A stretch of DNA of 64,000 bases from Candidatus Enterococcus leclercqii (GTDB taxonomy: Bacteria; Bacillota; Bacilli; Lactobacillales; Enterococcaceae). Below are positions 26,195-40,371 of the stretch, piece by piece; the stretch's first letter is position 1, and each line of letters starts with the position of its first letter. Location: assembly GCF_009933135.1 (NCBI RefSeq), contig NZ_MAEH01000016.1, positions 113,460-177,459 on the forward strand, read 5' to 3'. The notes beneath the pieces were generated by a model. It saw nothing but the letters and a program-made list of their open reading frames with translations, did not search any database and had not been told where the DNA came from. The translations under genes and the position numbers were made by a program.

Positions 26195-27154
26195 CTATTT
26201 TAATGATTTAGTCGTGATTCCCCCATCTTTTTCATAAGCAGCTAGCGCCAATTGCCGCAGTTTTTCATAGTTTGGAAGATTCAGGTATTTTTTTTGTTTG
26301 AATTCATCAAAAGCGGTATACAGCGCTACAATCTCAGCAAAATCCCCTTGTTGCATTTTTAAGATTGGGGTTCCATAGAGGCCTCGTAGTATCCGGTAAG
26401 CGCTATTTGCCTTGCCAAATAGCTTCAGAAACCAACTAGGTGTGACAGAATACCCATTTTGAGTCAAGATCCGAAACATTTCTGGATAAGCAGCGGCAGC
26501 CAGGCGCATGATTTTCTCTTTCTCTTCTTTTGAATAATCATTTTGCTGGAACAAATAGTCCAAGCTGTTTAAGATCATCACAAAACCACCGTGACTTTTC
26601 AACCACTGATCAAGCTCTGAATCAATTTTCCATTTAAAAGCTGTCGTAGCAAACGCTGCTGCTAGTAAGGGTTCAATTGCTGCTGAAGAGGGCTGACTGA
26701 CTTTTAAACCGCCTGTCCCAAATCGTAAAATCGCAATCTTCCCAGCGCGTCGTGTGCCACCGGTCGTTTGAAAGCCAAATGCAATGTTCTTTTTCGACTG
26801 GCTTTGTGCTTTTAAGGCTGTCGCTAAACCAGTTGTATCCATCTGATTGCCTACAAAGATAATGTGTTGACTGGCATTACCGGCTAAAATGGGCAGGACC
26901 ATGTTAAAATCACTGTATTTCATCGTGACAAAAACGAGATCATAGAAATCTTGGCTTTTCAACTCTTCAATCACATTGATTCGCTGTCGCGTCGTTTTAC
27001 GCTGCAATTGATGATACAAAACCAATCCCTGCGCCTCTAAATCGCTTTTACGTTGATTACGCGCTAATAGCGTCACCTCATTTTCAATATTCTGTGCCAA
27101 AACAGAGGCTAAATAGCTTCCCTGAATGCCTGCACCATAAATTAAAATTCGCAT
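26195..27154 (-). CDS. Ketopantoate reductase family protein (ApbA/PanE-like)
   Basis: NADP-dependent oxidoreductase-like protein of 319 aa. The N-terminal Rossmann motif GAGIQGSYLASVL is at residues 7-19, followed by strand VFVTMKY and FVGNQMDTTG at the nucleotide/substrate interface. The C-terminal half is helical and diverges from true PanE, so pantothenate synthesis is not assured. It is divergent from a TetR-like gene, sharing a control region, which suggests that regulator controls it. AAAGGAG lies upstream. Confidence 0.8.
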   Translation of the reverse strand: MRILIYGAGIQGSYLASVLAQNIENEVTLLARNQRKSDLEAQGLVLYHQLQRKTTRQRINVIEELKSQDFYDLVFVTMKYSDFNMVLPILAGNASQHIIFVGNQMDTTGLATALKAQSQSKKNIAFGFQTTGGTRRAGKIAILRFGTGGLKVSQPSSAAIEPLLAAAFATTAFKWKIDSELDQWLKSHGGFVMILNSLDYLFQQNDYSKEEKEKIMRLAAAAYPEMFRILTQNGYSVTPSWFLKLFGKANSAYRILRGLYGTPILKMQQGDFAEIVALYTAFDEFKQKKYLNLPNYEKLRQLALAAYEKDGGITTKSLK

Positions 27155-27169
27155 CTCGTTCTCCTTTTC

Positions 27170-27208
27170 TCAACAGGTGTTGATTACTATTCATTCGTAC
27201 ATTATAGT
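27170..27208. promoter_or_regulatory. Divergent promoter region with palindrome
   Basis: For the plus-strand TetR gene, TTGATT (27180-27185), a 17-bp spacer and TATAGT (27203-27208) form a promoter. On the minus strand TATAAT (27201-27206) serves the ketopantoate-reductase-like gene. A perfect 6-2-6 palindrome TCAACAGGTGTTGA (27170-27183) overlaps the plus -35 and lies downstream of the minus -10, so one bound repressor could shut both. Confidence 0.65.
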
Positions 27209-27298
27209 AAGGAAGAACAGCTGCCACTACAATCAACAAAAAGACGAAGCTGTTGAGTAACCAACAAAAAAATGAAATTGTTAGGAGCTATCCTTCCT

Positions 27299-27802
27299 AT
27301 GGATCGAAGAAAGCGAAAAACACAAGCGGCCATTACACAAGCACTTTTGTCCCAGCTGCAAAAAAGCGACTTTGCCACAATAACAGTTAGTCAGCTTTGT
27401 GAGCTGGCTGATATCAATCGCGGGACCTTCTATTTGAATTATCTCGACAAGTTTGACTTGTTGGAAAGAGTTATCCAAACAGAGATCGACACCTTGATTA
27501 CCTATTGTCAAACAAGCGAGAAGACTTCCCAACCATTGACTGCCACCTTTGCCTACTTAACAGAGCACAAAAACCGTTTTAGTCTTCTTATAAAAGCTGA
27601 CACACAAGATGTGTTTAGTTCTTATCTAGTGCGGTACTTATTGAAAAGTGAATTGGCCAATGCCAGCAGCAGCCAAACCGAAGCCATCTTTATCGCAAAT
27701 GGCGTAGTTGGCGTTTTGAAAAACTTTTTATTAAATCCTAAAAGCAACGGAAACGAACTGATAGAACTGGAAGTCTTTATTGCCAAATTCAAAAAAGTCT
27801 AG
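27299..27802 (+). CDS. TetR/AcrR-family regulator
   Basis: Regulator of 167 aa from the start MDRRKRKT. The helix-turn-helix at about residues 10-50 has ITVSQLCELADINRGTFYLNY, typical of the TetR subgroup with a YLNYLDKFDLL end. The rest resembles the short C-terminal domains of DhaS/TetR_C-like regulators. The longer ORF (27272) would add nine residues; AGGAG is 12 nt before 27299, so either start is possible. It probably controls the divergent oxidoreductase. Confidence 0.85.
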   Translation: MDRRKRKTQAAITQALLSQLQKSDFATITVSQLCELADINRGTFYLNYLDKFDLLERVIQTEIDTLITYCQTSEKTSQPLTATFAYLTEHKNRFSLLIKADTQDVFSSYLVRYLLKSELANASSSQTEAIFIANGVVGVLKNFLLNPKSNGNELIELEVFIAKFKKV

Positions 27803-27855
27803 TCATTTACAGCAGTGTAGCAAGCTGAAAGAGACAAACAGCTGCTGGTATAAGC

Positions 27856-27897
27856 AAAAAAAGAAGCCTTTTTCCGCAAGTAGCGGTGGCTTCTTTT
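27856..27897. terminator. Bidirectional terminator between the TetR gene and epuA-like gene
   Basis: AAAAGAAGCC and GGCTTCTTTT enclose a smaller CCGC/GCGG stem, with A and T runs on both sides. It closes the plus-strand TetR gene and the minus-strand murA-epuA unit. Confidence 0.8.
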
Positions 27898-27902
27898 CAT
27901 TA

Positions 27903-28079
27903 TTATTTGATGAATTCAAGAATGTGGGTCCATAAACCTGGGTAGAACACCTTTAACGGCATACCGCCGCCGATCCCACCGTAGCCGATCATGGTCCCGA
28001 GTATAAACATACCCATAGCCAATAAGATCACGATTAAGATCTTCACCAATGTCGTCAAAATGTAACGGTTCAACCGCAT
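27903..28079 (-). CDS. EpuA-like small membrane protein
   Basis: A 58-aa gene directly downstream of murA. A basic N-terminus (MRLNRYILTTLVK) precedes one membrane segment (about 13-32) and a Gly-rich stretch (GYGGIGGGMP), then PGLWTHILEFIK. This pattern and position match the EpuA family of Lactobacillales (misleadingly labelled RNA polymerase beta subunit in some databases). AAAGGGG lies about 11 nt upstream of the ATG. Function unknown; competence-associated in pneumococcus by name only. Confidence 0.75.
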   Translation of the reverse strand: MRLNRYILTTLVKILIVILLAMGMFILGTMIGYGGIGGGMPLKVFYPGLWTHILEFIK

Positions 28080-28142
28080 AGGTCTAATTTCCCCTTTCTT
28101 TTAATGAACAGCTTTCAATTTCTATTATTACGTAGGATAAGC

Positions 28143-29444
28143 TTACGCAGTTACTGCTGACTTTTTATCGGAAACTGACTGACTATCAACACGTTCAACT
28201 GATGCCCCTAATTTTTGCAGTTTTTCATGGAATTTATAGTAGCCACGATCAAGATATTTCAAGTTACGAACACGAGTGATACCAGTCGCAGTCAAACCTA
28301 CCAAAATCAATGCTGCAGCCGCTCGCAAATCTGTTGCATAAACCAGTGCACCTTGCATTTGATGACCCCCTTCAATGACAGCTACACTGCCATCAATCTT
28401 AACATGGGCGTTCATGCGGCGCATTTCTTCTAAATGTTGGAAACGATTTTCAAAGACTGTTTCGGTAACAATGCTCGTTCCTTGGGCCAACATTTGAATC
28501 GCAGTCATTTGTGCTTGCATATCTGTTGGGAAGCCAGGGTGAGGCATGGTTTTGACATCCGTTGGTTTCAATACAGCTGGGCCTACTACTCGGAGTCCGT
28601 CTGCTTCTTCAGTGATTTTAGCACCCATTTCTGTCAATTTAGAAATCAATGGGCGGTTGTGTTCGCTGATCGCATCCAAAATCAAGACGTCACCTTGTGT
28701 CATAGCAGCTGCCACCATAAAAGTACCCGCTTCGATACGGTCTTGAACAATGGAGTGATTAACCGCATGAAGATGATCCACGCCTTCAATTCGCATTGTT
28801 TCTGTACCTGCACCGTGGACAGATGCTCCCATTTTGTTCAGGATGTTTGCCAAGTCGACAATTTCCGGTTCACGAGCCACGTTTTCAATGATCGTTGTCC
28901 CTTTGGCTTTGACGGCCGCCATCATGATATTTTGAGTCGCACCGACACTTGGGAAATCTAAGTAGACAGTATTGCCTTGCAGACCATTTTCAGCGATTGC
29001 CTCAATGTAGCCATCTCGTTGATGGATGGTTGCTCCCAATGCTGCAAAACCTTTCAAATGCAAGTCTATTGGTCGCTTACCGATTGCACAGCCACCAGGC
29101 ATAGCAACTTTTGCATGACCATTGCGGGCCAACAGTGGTCCCATAACAACGATAGACGCCCGCATTTGACTCACCAATTCATAAGGTGCTTCTTCCTTCA
29201 AAGGCTTTGAAGCATCGATAGTTACTTGATTCATTGCTTGATCAAAATCGACAGCTACATTCAGCTGACGAATTACTTCGTTCATCGTCAAGACATCTGA
29301 CAGGATTGGTACATTTTTAAGGGTTGTAACGCCTTCTTCAGCCAACAATGTTGCTGCTAAAATCGGAAGTACTGCATTCTTGGCTCCTTCGATTTTAACT
29401 GTACCTTTTAATTGATTACCACCGTGGACGATGATCTCTTCCAT
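28143..29444 (-). CDS. murA: UDP-N-acetylglucosamine 1-carboxyvinyltransferase MurA
   Basis: First committed enzyme of peptidoglycan synthesis, transferring enolpyruvate from PEP to UDP-GlcNAc. The length is 433 aa from the start MEEIIVHGG, which has GGAGGG 6-7 nt upstream; a 10-residue longer ORF lacks one. The fosfomycin-target cysteine is present in [12 protein letters not shown] (about residue 116). [11 protein letters not shown] at the N-terminus binds substrate. Gene order DUF1146-murA-epuA next to atp is conserved in enterococci. Confidence 0.97.
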   Translation of the reverse strand: MEEIIVHGGNQLKGTVKIEGAKNAVLPILAATLLAEEGVTTLKNVPILSDVLTMNEVIRQLNVAVDFDQAMNQVTIDASKPLKEEAPYELVSQMRASIVVMGPLLARNGHAKVAMPGGCAIGKRPIDLHLKGFAALGATIHQRDGYIEAIAENGLQGNTVYLDFPSVGATQNIMMAAVKAKGTTIIENVAREPEIVDLANILNKMGASVHGAGTETMRIEGVDHLHAVNHSIVQDRIEAGTFMVAAAMTQGDVLILDAISEHNRPLISKLTEMGAKITEEADGLRVVGPAVLKPTDVKTMPHPGFPTDMQAQMTAIQMLAQGTSIVTETVFENRFQHLEEMRRMNAHVKIDGSVAVIEGGHQMQGALVYATDLRAAAALILVGLTATGITRVRNLKYLDRGYYKFHEKLQKLGASVERVDSQSVSDKKSAVTA

Positions 29445-29538
29445 AATTTTCCCTCCAGAAATAGCTTTGAGCATGAAAAAAAGCCCAAAATCTGTACTAT
29501 TATACCATATACCGATAAAATTAGTACCATTTTATTTT

Positions 29539-29775
29539 TCAATTATTGAATGTCAAAAAGAGGTTTCTGCACAGAGCCAAAATCTCCAAAAAGAAAGAAC
29601 TGGCCTGATAGCCAATGACGATAGCTACCAACGACAGGAGTAACCGAACTTGAGGAGTGTGGTACGACCGAAAAAAAGTATCCAACCGAATCGCCTTCAG
29701 ACTCCAAAATGCGAGATAAATAAATGCGAAATGACTTACGATCCGTAACATCGCATCAATTCCATAGAACGCCAT
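29539..29775 (-). CDS. DUF1146 (YwzB-like) membrane protein
   Basis: Membrane protein of 78 aa with two membrane segments (about 10-26 and 45-65) and the DUF1146 pattern ALKAIRLD seen here as SLKAIRLDTFF. The start at 29775 is preferred for AGGGG 5 nt upstream over one nine codons earlier. It is found between the ATP synthase operon and murA in many Firmicutes. Function unknown. Confidence 0.8.
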   Translation of the reverse strand: MAFYGIDAMLRIVSHFAFIYLAFWSLKAIRLDTFFRSYHTPQVRLLLSLVAIVIGYQASSFFLEILALCRNLFLTFNN

Positions 29776-30174
29776 AGCACCCCTGCTTTCAAAAAAACTC
29801 AATACGTAGATACTACCATAAATACGTCAGAATGAAAAATTACTTTCCTCGCCTGAAAACTTTCAACGGTTTTTTAAAAGTCTTCTCCTCATTCTACCGG
29901 CTTCTGTCATTTATTTGAAACAATTATCATCAGATTTATGTAATTTTTTTTCAAATCTTCAAGCATTCTGGGTTCATCGAATCAGCAGGTCTTTCGTTCA
30001 CTAGAGAATCTAAAGTTTTTATTAATTGTTGTTTAAGATTTTTTCTGGCATCGATTGATTGGAAAAAGAGTTTAACCGGTTTCAGACACGTTCAAACCAA
30101 TCATTACTTGCTTGGGAGGCTCTTCGAAGCAGTTGTTTTACTGCTCTTCTTCAAAAATCCTCTTCGTTCAAAAT
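29776..30174. other. Intergenic between atpC and the DUF1146 gene
   Basis: AT-rich spacer that must hold the promoter of DUF1146-murA. A possible minus-strand pair is TTTTCA with TAGTAT 17 bp apart (about 29812-29840), which is weak. A short hairpin (GAAGCAGT with ACTGCTCTTC) lies near 30126-30151. No gene seen. Confidence 0.4.
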
Positions 30175-30202
30175 AAAAAACCGCCGGAAAAAATCCGGCG
30201 AT
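30175..30202 (-). terminator. Terminator of the atp operon
   Basis: On the minus strand CGCCGG and CCGGCG around a T-rich loop, followed by GTTTTTTA, about 20 nt after the atpC stop. Confidence 0.85.
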
Positions 30203-30219
30203 CCTCGATTTATTGCAGA

Positions 30220-30645
30220 TTAACCGTGTTTGGATACATTGATCCGATTGATGGCACGATGCAATGCAACTGTTGCCCGTCGCAACTGGTCGACATCGTC
30301 TGACTGTTTGGCTTCTTCGATCATCTTCTCTGCTCTGATCTTTGCCCGTTCGGCACGAGAAACATCGATATCTCGTTCTCGTTCGGCACTGTCAGCAATG
30401 ATCGAAACAACATCGTCACGCACTTCCATGATCCCCCCATTGACTGCAATCCAGTCAACGTGGGTATCGGAATCTACCCGTTTTACACGGACCTCATCGA
30501 TTGCCAAAGGCGCGATGATTGGCGCATGCCGCGCCATAATTCCGATTTCACCACTGAGTGTTTTCGCAACGACGATCCGCGCATGGTGTTCATACACCAG
30601 ACCATCAGGTGTTACCACGTTTACGGTCAAATATCTTTCTTCCAT
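30220..30645 (-). CDS. atpC: ATP synthase epsilon subunit
   Basis: F1 epsilon subunit of 141 aa. The N-terminal beta-sandwich ([30 protein letters not shown]) is followed by the two-helix C-terminal regulatory domain ([16 protein letters not shown]). Last gene of the operon. GAGGTGG lies upstream. Confidence 0.97.
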   Translation of the reverse strand: MEERYLTVNVVTPDGLVYEHHARIVVAKTLSGEIGIMARHAPIIAPLAIDEVRVKRVDSDTHVDWIAVNGGIMEVRDDVVSIIADSAERERDIDVSRAERAKIRAEKMIEEAKQSDDVDQLRRATVALHRAINRINVSKHG

Positions 30646-30690
30646 GGGCCACCTCTTTCTGACTGCACAGCTAGTTCAAGCCGTCAGCTG

Positions 30691-32283
<1,593 letters not shown>

Positions 32284-33186
32284 TCATTCCAGAGCTGCTG
32301 CCCCGGCAACAATTTCGGTGATTTCTTGTGTAATCGCACCTTGGCGAGCTCGATTGTAAGAGATCGTCAAGTCGCCGATAATATTACGAGCGTTGTCGGT
32401 GGCTGTCTTCATGGCAGTCATTCCGGCAGCATGTTCTGCCGTTTTGGCATCCACGATTGCTCCGTAAATCAAGCTTTCCGCGTATTGCGGTAACAGTTGA
32501 TCTAAAATTGCTTCTTTCGAAGGCTCAAACAAGTACTCCTGTTCGTAGCTTTCGGCTTCGTCAGGATCCAAGTCGGTGATAGGCAGCATCTTTTCCACGC
32601 GGAATTGACTGGTCAGAGAGTTGATATGGTGGTTATAACATACGTACAGCTCATCAAAAACTTCATTTTGATACATCGTCGTTGCCATCGTCACAATCTT
32701 CCGTACTTCTTCAAAGCCAGGTTGATCTGACAAATTACGCAGCTCGTATGCAAGATTGATGCCTCGAGCCTTGAAAAAATCTGCGCCCGTCGCTCCGATG
32801 GCAATCATCACATAGTCCTCTTGTGATGTGTGATCGTCTTGGAGCATCGTCATCATCTGTTTCAAAATGGAACTGTTATATCCGCCCACCAGTCCGCCAT
32901 CAGAAGTGATGACGATATAGCCGGTTTTTTTCACTGGGCGACTGATAAGCATACTATTGTAGTTGACGCCGTCTTGCACATTGTTGGTGTAGATGTCTGT
33001 CAACTCTTGTGCTGTCATATGAGTGACCACTTCTCGTACTTTCTGAGCATAAATCTGAAAGTGTTTCGAATGACTTTCAGATTTGGTCAGTTTTGCGGCA
33101 GATACCATCTGCATCGCATTGGTGATCTGACTGGTTTTTTTCGTAGAAGCGATGCGTTGCTTGATCTCATTCAAGGAAGCACCCAT
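32284..33186 (-). CDS. atpG: ATP synthase gamma subunit
   Basis: Rotor shaft subunit of 300 aa. The N-terminal helix ([24 protein letters not shown]) and C-terminal helix ([20 protein letters not shown]) are the paired coiled coil. A central Rossmann-like domain holds [10 protein letters not shown]. Ribosome-binding site AAAGGATG. Confidence 0.97.
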   Translation of the reverse strand: MGASLNEIKQRIASTKKTSQITNAMQMVSAAKLTKSESHSKHFQIYAQKVREVVTHMTAQELTDIYTNNVQDGVNYNSMLISRPVKKTGYIVITSDGGLVGGYNSSILKQMMTMLQDDHTSQEDYVMIAIGATGADFFKARGINLAYELRNLSDQPGFEEVRKIVTMATTMYQNEVFDELYVCYNHHINSLTSQFRVEKMLPITDLDPDEAESYEQEYLFEPSKEAILDQLLPQYAESLIYGAIVDAKTAEHAAGMTAMKTATDNARNIIGDLTISYNRARQGAITQEITEIVAGAAALE

Positions 33187-33236
33187 GTCCGATCATCCTT
33201 TCTTGTACTAAAGTAAAGTCTTAGTTCCCGAAAAAA

Positions 33237-34859
<1,623 letters not shown>

Positions 34860-35399
34860 CTACTTCAATAATTCCCGCAGTTTTGTCAACTGGGTCGCAA
34901 CACTACCGTCAATTACCCGATCCTGAACTTCGACGATCACGCCGCCGACAATAGCAGGATCAACTTTTTCGGTCAACTGCGCAGTTTCATATCCCAGTCG
35001 TTTGGCAATCGACGCTTCCAAACGGCTCTTTTGCTGATCAGTCATAGGGACAGCTGTTGTCACCTGACCTAAAATCAAGCCTTGTTCTTCATCGTAACGA
35101 CGTTCGTATTCGTCGATGATCAACGGCAAATCCGCCAGACGATTGTAGCGATTGACCACTAGCAGGAAGTTCTTCATAATCCCGGAAAACGGTGCTGTCA
35201 ACTGATCTAACAACTGTCGTTTCGCTGACAGATCTAAGCGGACATCACTGAGCAAGTTTCCCAAATCTGGAATCTCTTCGTAAATTTTGCGGAGGCTCAA
35301 TAAATCATTGTAGACCGCTTCCGACTGATTCTCCTCTGCCGCCAGTTCGAAGAGAGCTTTGCCGTATCGCTTGCCTACGGTGTATTTATTTAGCTTCAT
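34860..35399 (-). CDS. atpH: ATP synthase delta subunit
   Basis: Stator subunit of 179 aa linking F1 to the b subunits. An N-terminal six-helix domain (VGKRYGKALFELA) and the C-terminal VDPAIVGGVIVEVQDRVIDGS signature region are visible. It overlaps the atpF end by 14 bp, so translation is coupled. Confidence 0.96.
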   Translation of the reverse strand: MKLNKYTVGKRYGKALFELAAEENQSEAVYNDLLSLRKIYEEIPDLGNLLSDVRLDLSAKRQLLDQLTAPFSGIMKNFLLVVNRYNRLADLPLIIDEYERRYDEEQGLILGQVTTAVPMTDQQKSRLEASIAKRLGYETAQLTEKVDPAIVGGVIVEVQDRVIDGSVATQLTKLRELLK

Positions 35400-35910
35400 T
35401 TTGTGAACCCAAACCTTCGATATATTGGTTGATCAATGATTCGTGGGCATCGGCAGTGAGTTCCTTATTCAAAATCTTGGCTGCGATTTGCAAAGAAAGG
35501 TCAGCGACATCGTCTTTGACAGACGTCATGGCTGTTTCTTTTTGCATTTCGATATCCGCTTGAGCTTTGTCCTTCAAACGGGAAACCTCTTCTTTAGTTT
35601 CATCCAAGATCTTTTGACGGCTGGATTCTCCACTGTCTTTCGCGGTTTTAATAATTTCAGCAGCTTCAGATTGCGAAGACATCAATTTTTGTTGACGTTC
35701 TTCTTCCATCTTGGCAGCTTTGAGCCGCGACTGCTCCGCTGAATCTAAATCATTGGCGATCTGATCTTCACGTTTCTTCATTATATCGGTGATTGGTCCC
35801 CATGCGAATTTCTTCAACAGGATTAACAGAATCAAAAACGATCCCGTTACCACCACCATGCTCGAGATTGTTGTGTTTTGAATCTCGGCAAGTACCAGAT
35901 GATTCAGCAT
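35386..35910 (-). CDS. atpF: ATP synthase b subunit
   Basis: Stator subunit of 174 aa. One membrane segment (about 13-33) is followed by a long charged coiled coil (KKREDQIANDLDSAEQ, RLKAAKMEEERQQKL). AAAGGAG lies upstream. Confidence 0.96.
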   Translation of the reverse strand: MLNHLVLAEIQNTTISSMVVVTGSFLILLILLKKFAWGPITDIMKKREDQIANDLDSAEQSRLKAAKMEEERQQKLMSSQSEAAEIIKTAKDSGESSRQKILDETKEEVSRLKDKAQADIEMQKETAMTSVKDDVADLSLQIAAKILNKELTADAHESLINQYIEGLGSQNEAK

Positions 35911-36014
35911 ACGCTTGTACTCCTTTACTTAGGCTGATAACGTTGCGTTCAGGTGCATGTAAAAAAGCGAAAGGCACCCATCGCGTAACGTTTGCTTTTC
36001 GCTTTTATAATCTT

Positions 36015-37008
<994 letters not shown>

Positions 37009-37094
37009 AATTCCTCACCTCTTTTCCTGCAAGATCCCTCAAAATATTTTGGTAAATAATGCCAAAAAAGCTTTAAGGCGGGTAACCACTGGGT

Positions 37095-37123
37095 ATCATA
37101 CCACCGTGAAAAGAAAATTTCAA
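37095..37123 (-). promoter_or_regulatory. Promoter of the atp operon
   Basis: On the minus strand TTGAAA (37118-37123), a 17-bp spacer and TATGAT (37095-37100), about 90 bp before atpB. Confidence 0.8.
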
Positions 37124-37450
37124 AGTATTTTCACGAAAATTAGACAATCACAAATTTTTGCCTATTTTTGGATGACGCGACGGCATTTCCCACATTGGAT
37201 ATTCACAACAGAAAGGTCTTTTTTTAGTCAAAGACCTTCTATTATTGATTAAATGCTAACAAAAAGGCCTGATTTAATAAAGCAATAGCCCTTGGTTGGT
37301 CACAAAGAATTTAGATAAGAAGCAGATGAGAGAAAATGCTTGTTTTCTAAATTGTACTTTTTTCAAGGAAGATTTGTTGATTTCAGGTAGCAGCCCTTAC
37401 AGCCGCCCTTCTTTTGTTTTTCTTCAAGACATTCTCAGACTGTTCTATTG
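37124..37450. other. Intergenic between smpB and the atp promoter
   Basis: It holds an 11-bp hairpin GAAAGGTCTTT/AAAGACCTTCT (37211-37240) with no good T-tract on the minus strand, perhaps the 3' end of the smpB transcript. AT-rich otherwise; no gene seen. Confidence 0.45.
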
Positions 37451-37912
37451 TCAGCCCCGATCCTTCAAAGCTCGTGAAATCTGACGTTCTTGGTCTTTTC
37501 TCTTCAATGTTTCCCTTTTGTCATATTGCTTTTTCCCTTTGGCCAAACCAATCAATACTTTGGCATAACCATCTTTGATATAGACTTTCAAAGGGACCAC
37601 CGCCATTCCTGCTTGCTTCATTTCTCCATATAAGCGGTCAATCTGTTTGCGGTGCATCAACAATTTACGGGTTCGCAAAGGATCGTGATTAAAAATGTTG
37701 CCCTGCTCATAAGGGCTGATGTGGACGTTGTACAAAAAGGCCTCGCCGTTGCGGATTCGGACAAAGCCGTCCTTCAAATTAATCCGGCTGTTGCGGATTG
37801 CCTTGATTTCAGTTCCTTGCAGAACCATTCCCGCCTCGATGGTATCCACGATTGTGTAATCATGACGGGCTTTTTTATTTTGGGCGATCAGTCGGCCCTC
37901 ACCTTTTGGCAT
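37451..37912 (-). CDS. smpB: SsrA-binding protein SmpB
   Basis: tmRNA partner of 153 aa, required for ribosome rescue. Motifs: [35 protein letters not shown] and the basic C-terminal tail [24 protein letters not shown] lies upstream. It follows rnr in the conserved rnr-smpB order, since RNase R degrades messages released by the tmRNA system. Confidence 0.97.
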   Translation of the reverse strand: MPKGEGRLIAQNKKARHDYTIVDTIEAGMVLQGTEIKAIRNSRINLKDGFVRIRNGEAFLYNVHISPYEQGNIFNHDPLRTRKLLMHRKQIDRLYGEMKQAGMAVVPLKVYIKDGYAKVLIGLAKGKKQYDKRETLKRKDQERQISRALKDRG

Positions 37913-38004
37913 GTGGCTTCCTCATTTCTAGTAAAAATTTCTCGTTTTGCAGCTATGAAAAGCGGTTTGCGCGGTTTACCAGTAAGCTTTCCAATGCTTT
38001 ATTG

Positions 38005-40371
38005 TTACTTACGGCCTTTTTTCTTTATCCCTTTATAAAAAGGCTTTTTCGTTTTGCTCTTATCTTTTCGTCCTTTTTTTCCAGCAGATTCTGCGGAACG
38101 ATGGGCATTTTTCTTGCCGGCTTTTTGGTTACTATTACTTTGACGCTCCCGCTTGTCGTTATTCCGTCGACGTTTGCGGTTTACTTGCGGTCGTTGCATC
38201 GGTTCAACTTCCTCAGCAGATACCAGCTCAAAATCAATGTCCTGGGTTACCGGATCGGCTTTGACGACTTTTACTCTGACCTTTTGACCAATTTTAAACG
38301 TCAGCCCCGTGCGTTCCCCCACCAAAACCAGCTGGGTTTCCATATAATGGAAATAGTCTTGTTTCAAAGTATTGATATGAATCAGACCTTCGATTGTATT
38401 AGGAAGTTCTATGAAAAGTCCAAATTTCACCACAGAGCTGATGATGCCATCAAACTCTTCTCCGACGTGTTCGGCCATATATTCGGCTTTTTTCATGGCA
38501 TCGACTTCACGTTCACAATCCACGGCCCGCCGTTCCATCTGAGACGAATGCAGCGCAATCTCTGGCAATTTTTCAGCCCATTTCTCCTGATTTTCACTAC
38601 GGATATCTTCTGAATAAGAGCGGATTAGACGATGCACGATCAAATCAGGGTAACGGCGAATCGGTGAAGTAAAGTGAGTATAGTAATCCGCAGCCAAGCC
38701 GTAATGTCCCAGGTTTTCCTCGGAATACTTCGCTTGTTGCATAGAGCGCAGTAACATGGTATTTACCACGAAGGACTCTGGTTTTTCGGCGACGTCGGCC
38801 ACCACTTTTTGCAGATCTTTTGGAGTGATGCTGCCTTTAGTGGCTCTCACTACTAACCCCAATGTTGCCGCAAAATCAAAGAAGCGTCGCAACTTGTCTT
38901 CTTTTGGTTCTTCGTGAATCCGGTAGATAAATGGCAAGTGGCGTCGATTGAAATGCTCCGCGACGGTTTCATTGGCAGCCAGCATGAAGGACTCAATTAA
39001 GCGCTCTCCTACCCCACGCTCTCGCAACAGAATATCTTGGGGATTGCCATTTTCATCCACCAACACTTTAGCTTCTCGATCTTCAAAAGAAACAGCACCA
39101 CGGCGGATTCGTTTGTTTTCTAAAATACGGTGCAGCTCTGCCATCTCCTGAAACATAGGTACCAAAACGTGGTAGCGAGTCATCGTCTCTTCATCGGCTG
39201 TTTCAAGTATTTGATTGACAGCAGTATAGGTCATGCGCTCAGTCGTTTGAATAATACTGGAAAAGATTTCGTGTGCCACCACATCCCCATTTTCATTAAT
39301 TTCCATTTCACAGCTCATAGTGAGTCGCGGCACGCGGGGGTTCAAGGAACAAATGCCATTAGACAAGCGCTGTGGAATCATTGGAATTACCCGGTCAGTC
39401 AAATAGACACTCGTCCCTCGTTCAAAAGCTTCTCCATCCAAAGGGCTGTCCTCCGTAACGTAATAAGAAACGTCAGCTATATGCACCCCTAAAAAGTAAT
39501 GGCCATTTTCCAATTTACGAACGGTCACCGCATCATCCAGATCTTTGGCATCTTCTCCATCGATTGTTACAATCAGTTGCTCCCGCAAATCCCGTCGCTC
39601 TGGAAACGCCTCGGGATCAATGCTGTCAGGAACGCTATCCGCCTGTTTCAACACCGCTTCCGGAAAAGCTGTCGGAATCCCATGAGCAGCAATAATCGAC
39701 AAAATATCCATTCCCGGATCATTTTTGTGTCCCAATACGGATTTGACGATTCCTTCCAGACTAGTGGCATAGCCTTGTTCCGGATAATGGGTGATTTCCA
39801 CCAACACGATGGCGCCATCCACCGGTCGGATGCCTTCAGCGGCTACCATTACTTTTAATTCCGCCTGCTTTTTGTCTTTAGGTTTCACAACACCATATAA
39901 ATCGGTTTCCGCGATTTCTTCTTCGGAAAACAAAGTGAACTCTCCTACCAACTGCGTGATGGCCCGTTTACGAACTTCTACCACTTTGCCTTCGGGTCCC
40001 TTGTCGCCAAAGGGATCCGCAGCGGCTGTGATATCCACAGCAACAGTATCACCATCCATGGCATAGCCGGTTGCCCCTTTGGGAATATAGATATCCTCTT
40101 CTTCCGTGTCATAATCGACAAAGCCAAAGCCCCGCTCATTTCCCCGAAAGACGCCTTCAATTAAAACTTGCGGTTCAGGCAGCTTGATTTTTCCTTTTTT
40201 GGTAAAGACTAGACTGCCTTCTCGTTCCATGGCTGCGATGGTCTGCACTAGCGCTTTGTAATCCGCACTTTTTTGTAATTTCAGACCGGCTGCAATCTCT
40301 TCGGCGGAAAAACTCTTTTTCTCCTGGCCGCCGATATACCGCCGAATCTGTTCTTTCAAATTTTCTTTCAC
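38005..40371 (-). CDS. rnr: Ribonuclease R
   Basis: Processive 3'-5' exoribonuclease of 788 aa. An N-terminal winged helix and cold-shock domains precede the RNB catalytic core (TIDGEDAKDLDDAVTV with the four metal-binding aspartates), a S1 domain near residues 630-710, and a Lys/Arg-rich tail (NRKRRRNNDKRERQ). A GTG start at 40371 overlaps the esterase stop (TAGTG) and has GAGGAAA upstream. Confidence 0.96.
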   Translation of the reverse strand: MKENLKEQIRRYIGGQEKKSFSAEEIAAGLKLQKSADYKALVQTIAAMEREGSLVFTKKGKIKLPEPQVLIEGVFRGNERGFGFVDYDTEEEDIYIPKGATGYAMDGDTVAVDITAAADPFGDKGPEGKVVEVRKRAITQLVGEFTLFSEEEIAETDLYGVVKPKDKKQAELKVMVAAEGIRPVDGAIVLVEITHYPEQGYATSLEGIVKSVLGHKNDPGMDILSIIAAHGIPTAFPEAVLKQADSVPDSIDPEAFPERRDLREQLIVTIDGEDAKDLDDAVTVRKLENGHYFLGVHIADVSYYVTEDSPLDGEAFERGTSVYLTDRVIPMIPQRLSNGICSLNPRVPRLTMSCEMEINENGDVVAHEIFSSIIQTTERMTYTAVNQILETADEETMTRYHVLVPMFQEMAELHRILENKRIRRGAVSFEDREAKVLVDENGNPQDILLRERGVGERLIESFMLAANETVAEHFNRRHLPFIYRIHEEPKEDKLRRFFDFAATLGLVVRATKGSITPKDLQKVVADVAEKPESFVVNTMLLRSMQQAKYSEENLGHYGLAADYYTHFTSPIRRYPDLIVHRLIRSYSEDIRSENQEKWAEKLPEIALHSSQMERRAVDCEREVDAMKKAEYMAEHVGEEFDGIISSVVKFGLFIELPNTIEGLIHINTLKQDYFHYMETQLVLVGERTGLTFKIGQKVRVKVVKADPVTQDIDFELVSAEEVEPMQRPQVNRKRRRNNDKRERQSNSNQKAGKKNAHRSAESAGKKGRKDKSKTKKPFYKGIKKKGRK

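Noticed and set aside
37852..38613. 253-codon ORF antisense to rnr and smpB
   Set aside because: No ribosome-binding site and fully overlapped by two certain genes; a shadow of their codon bias.
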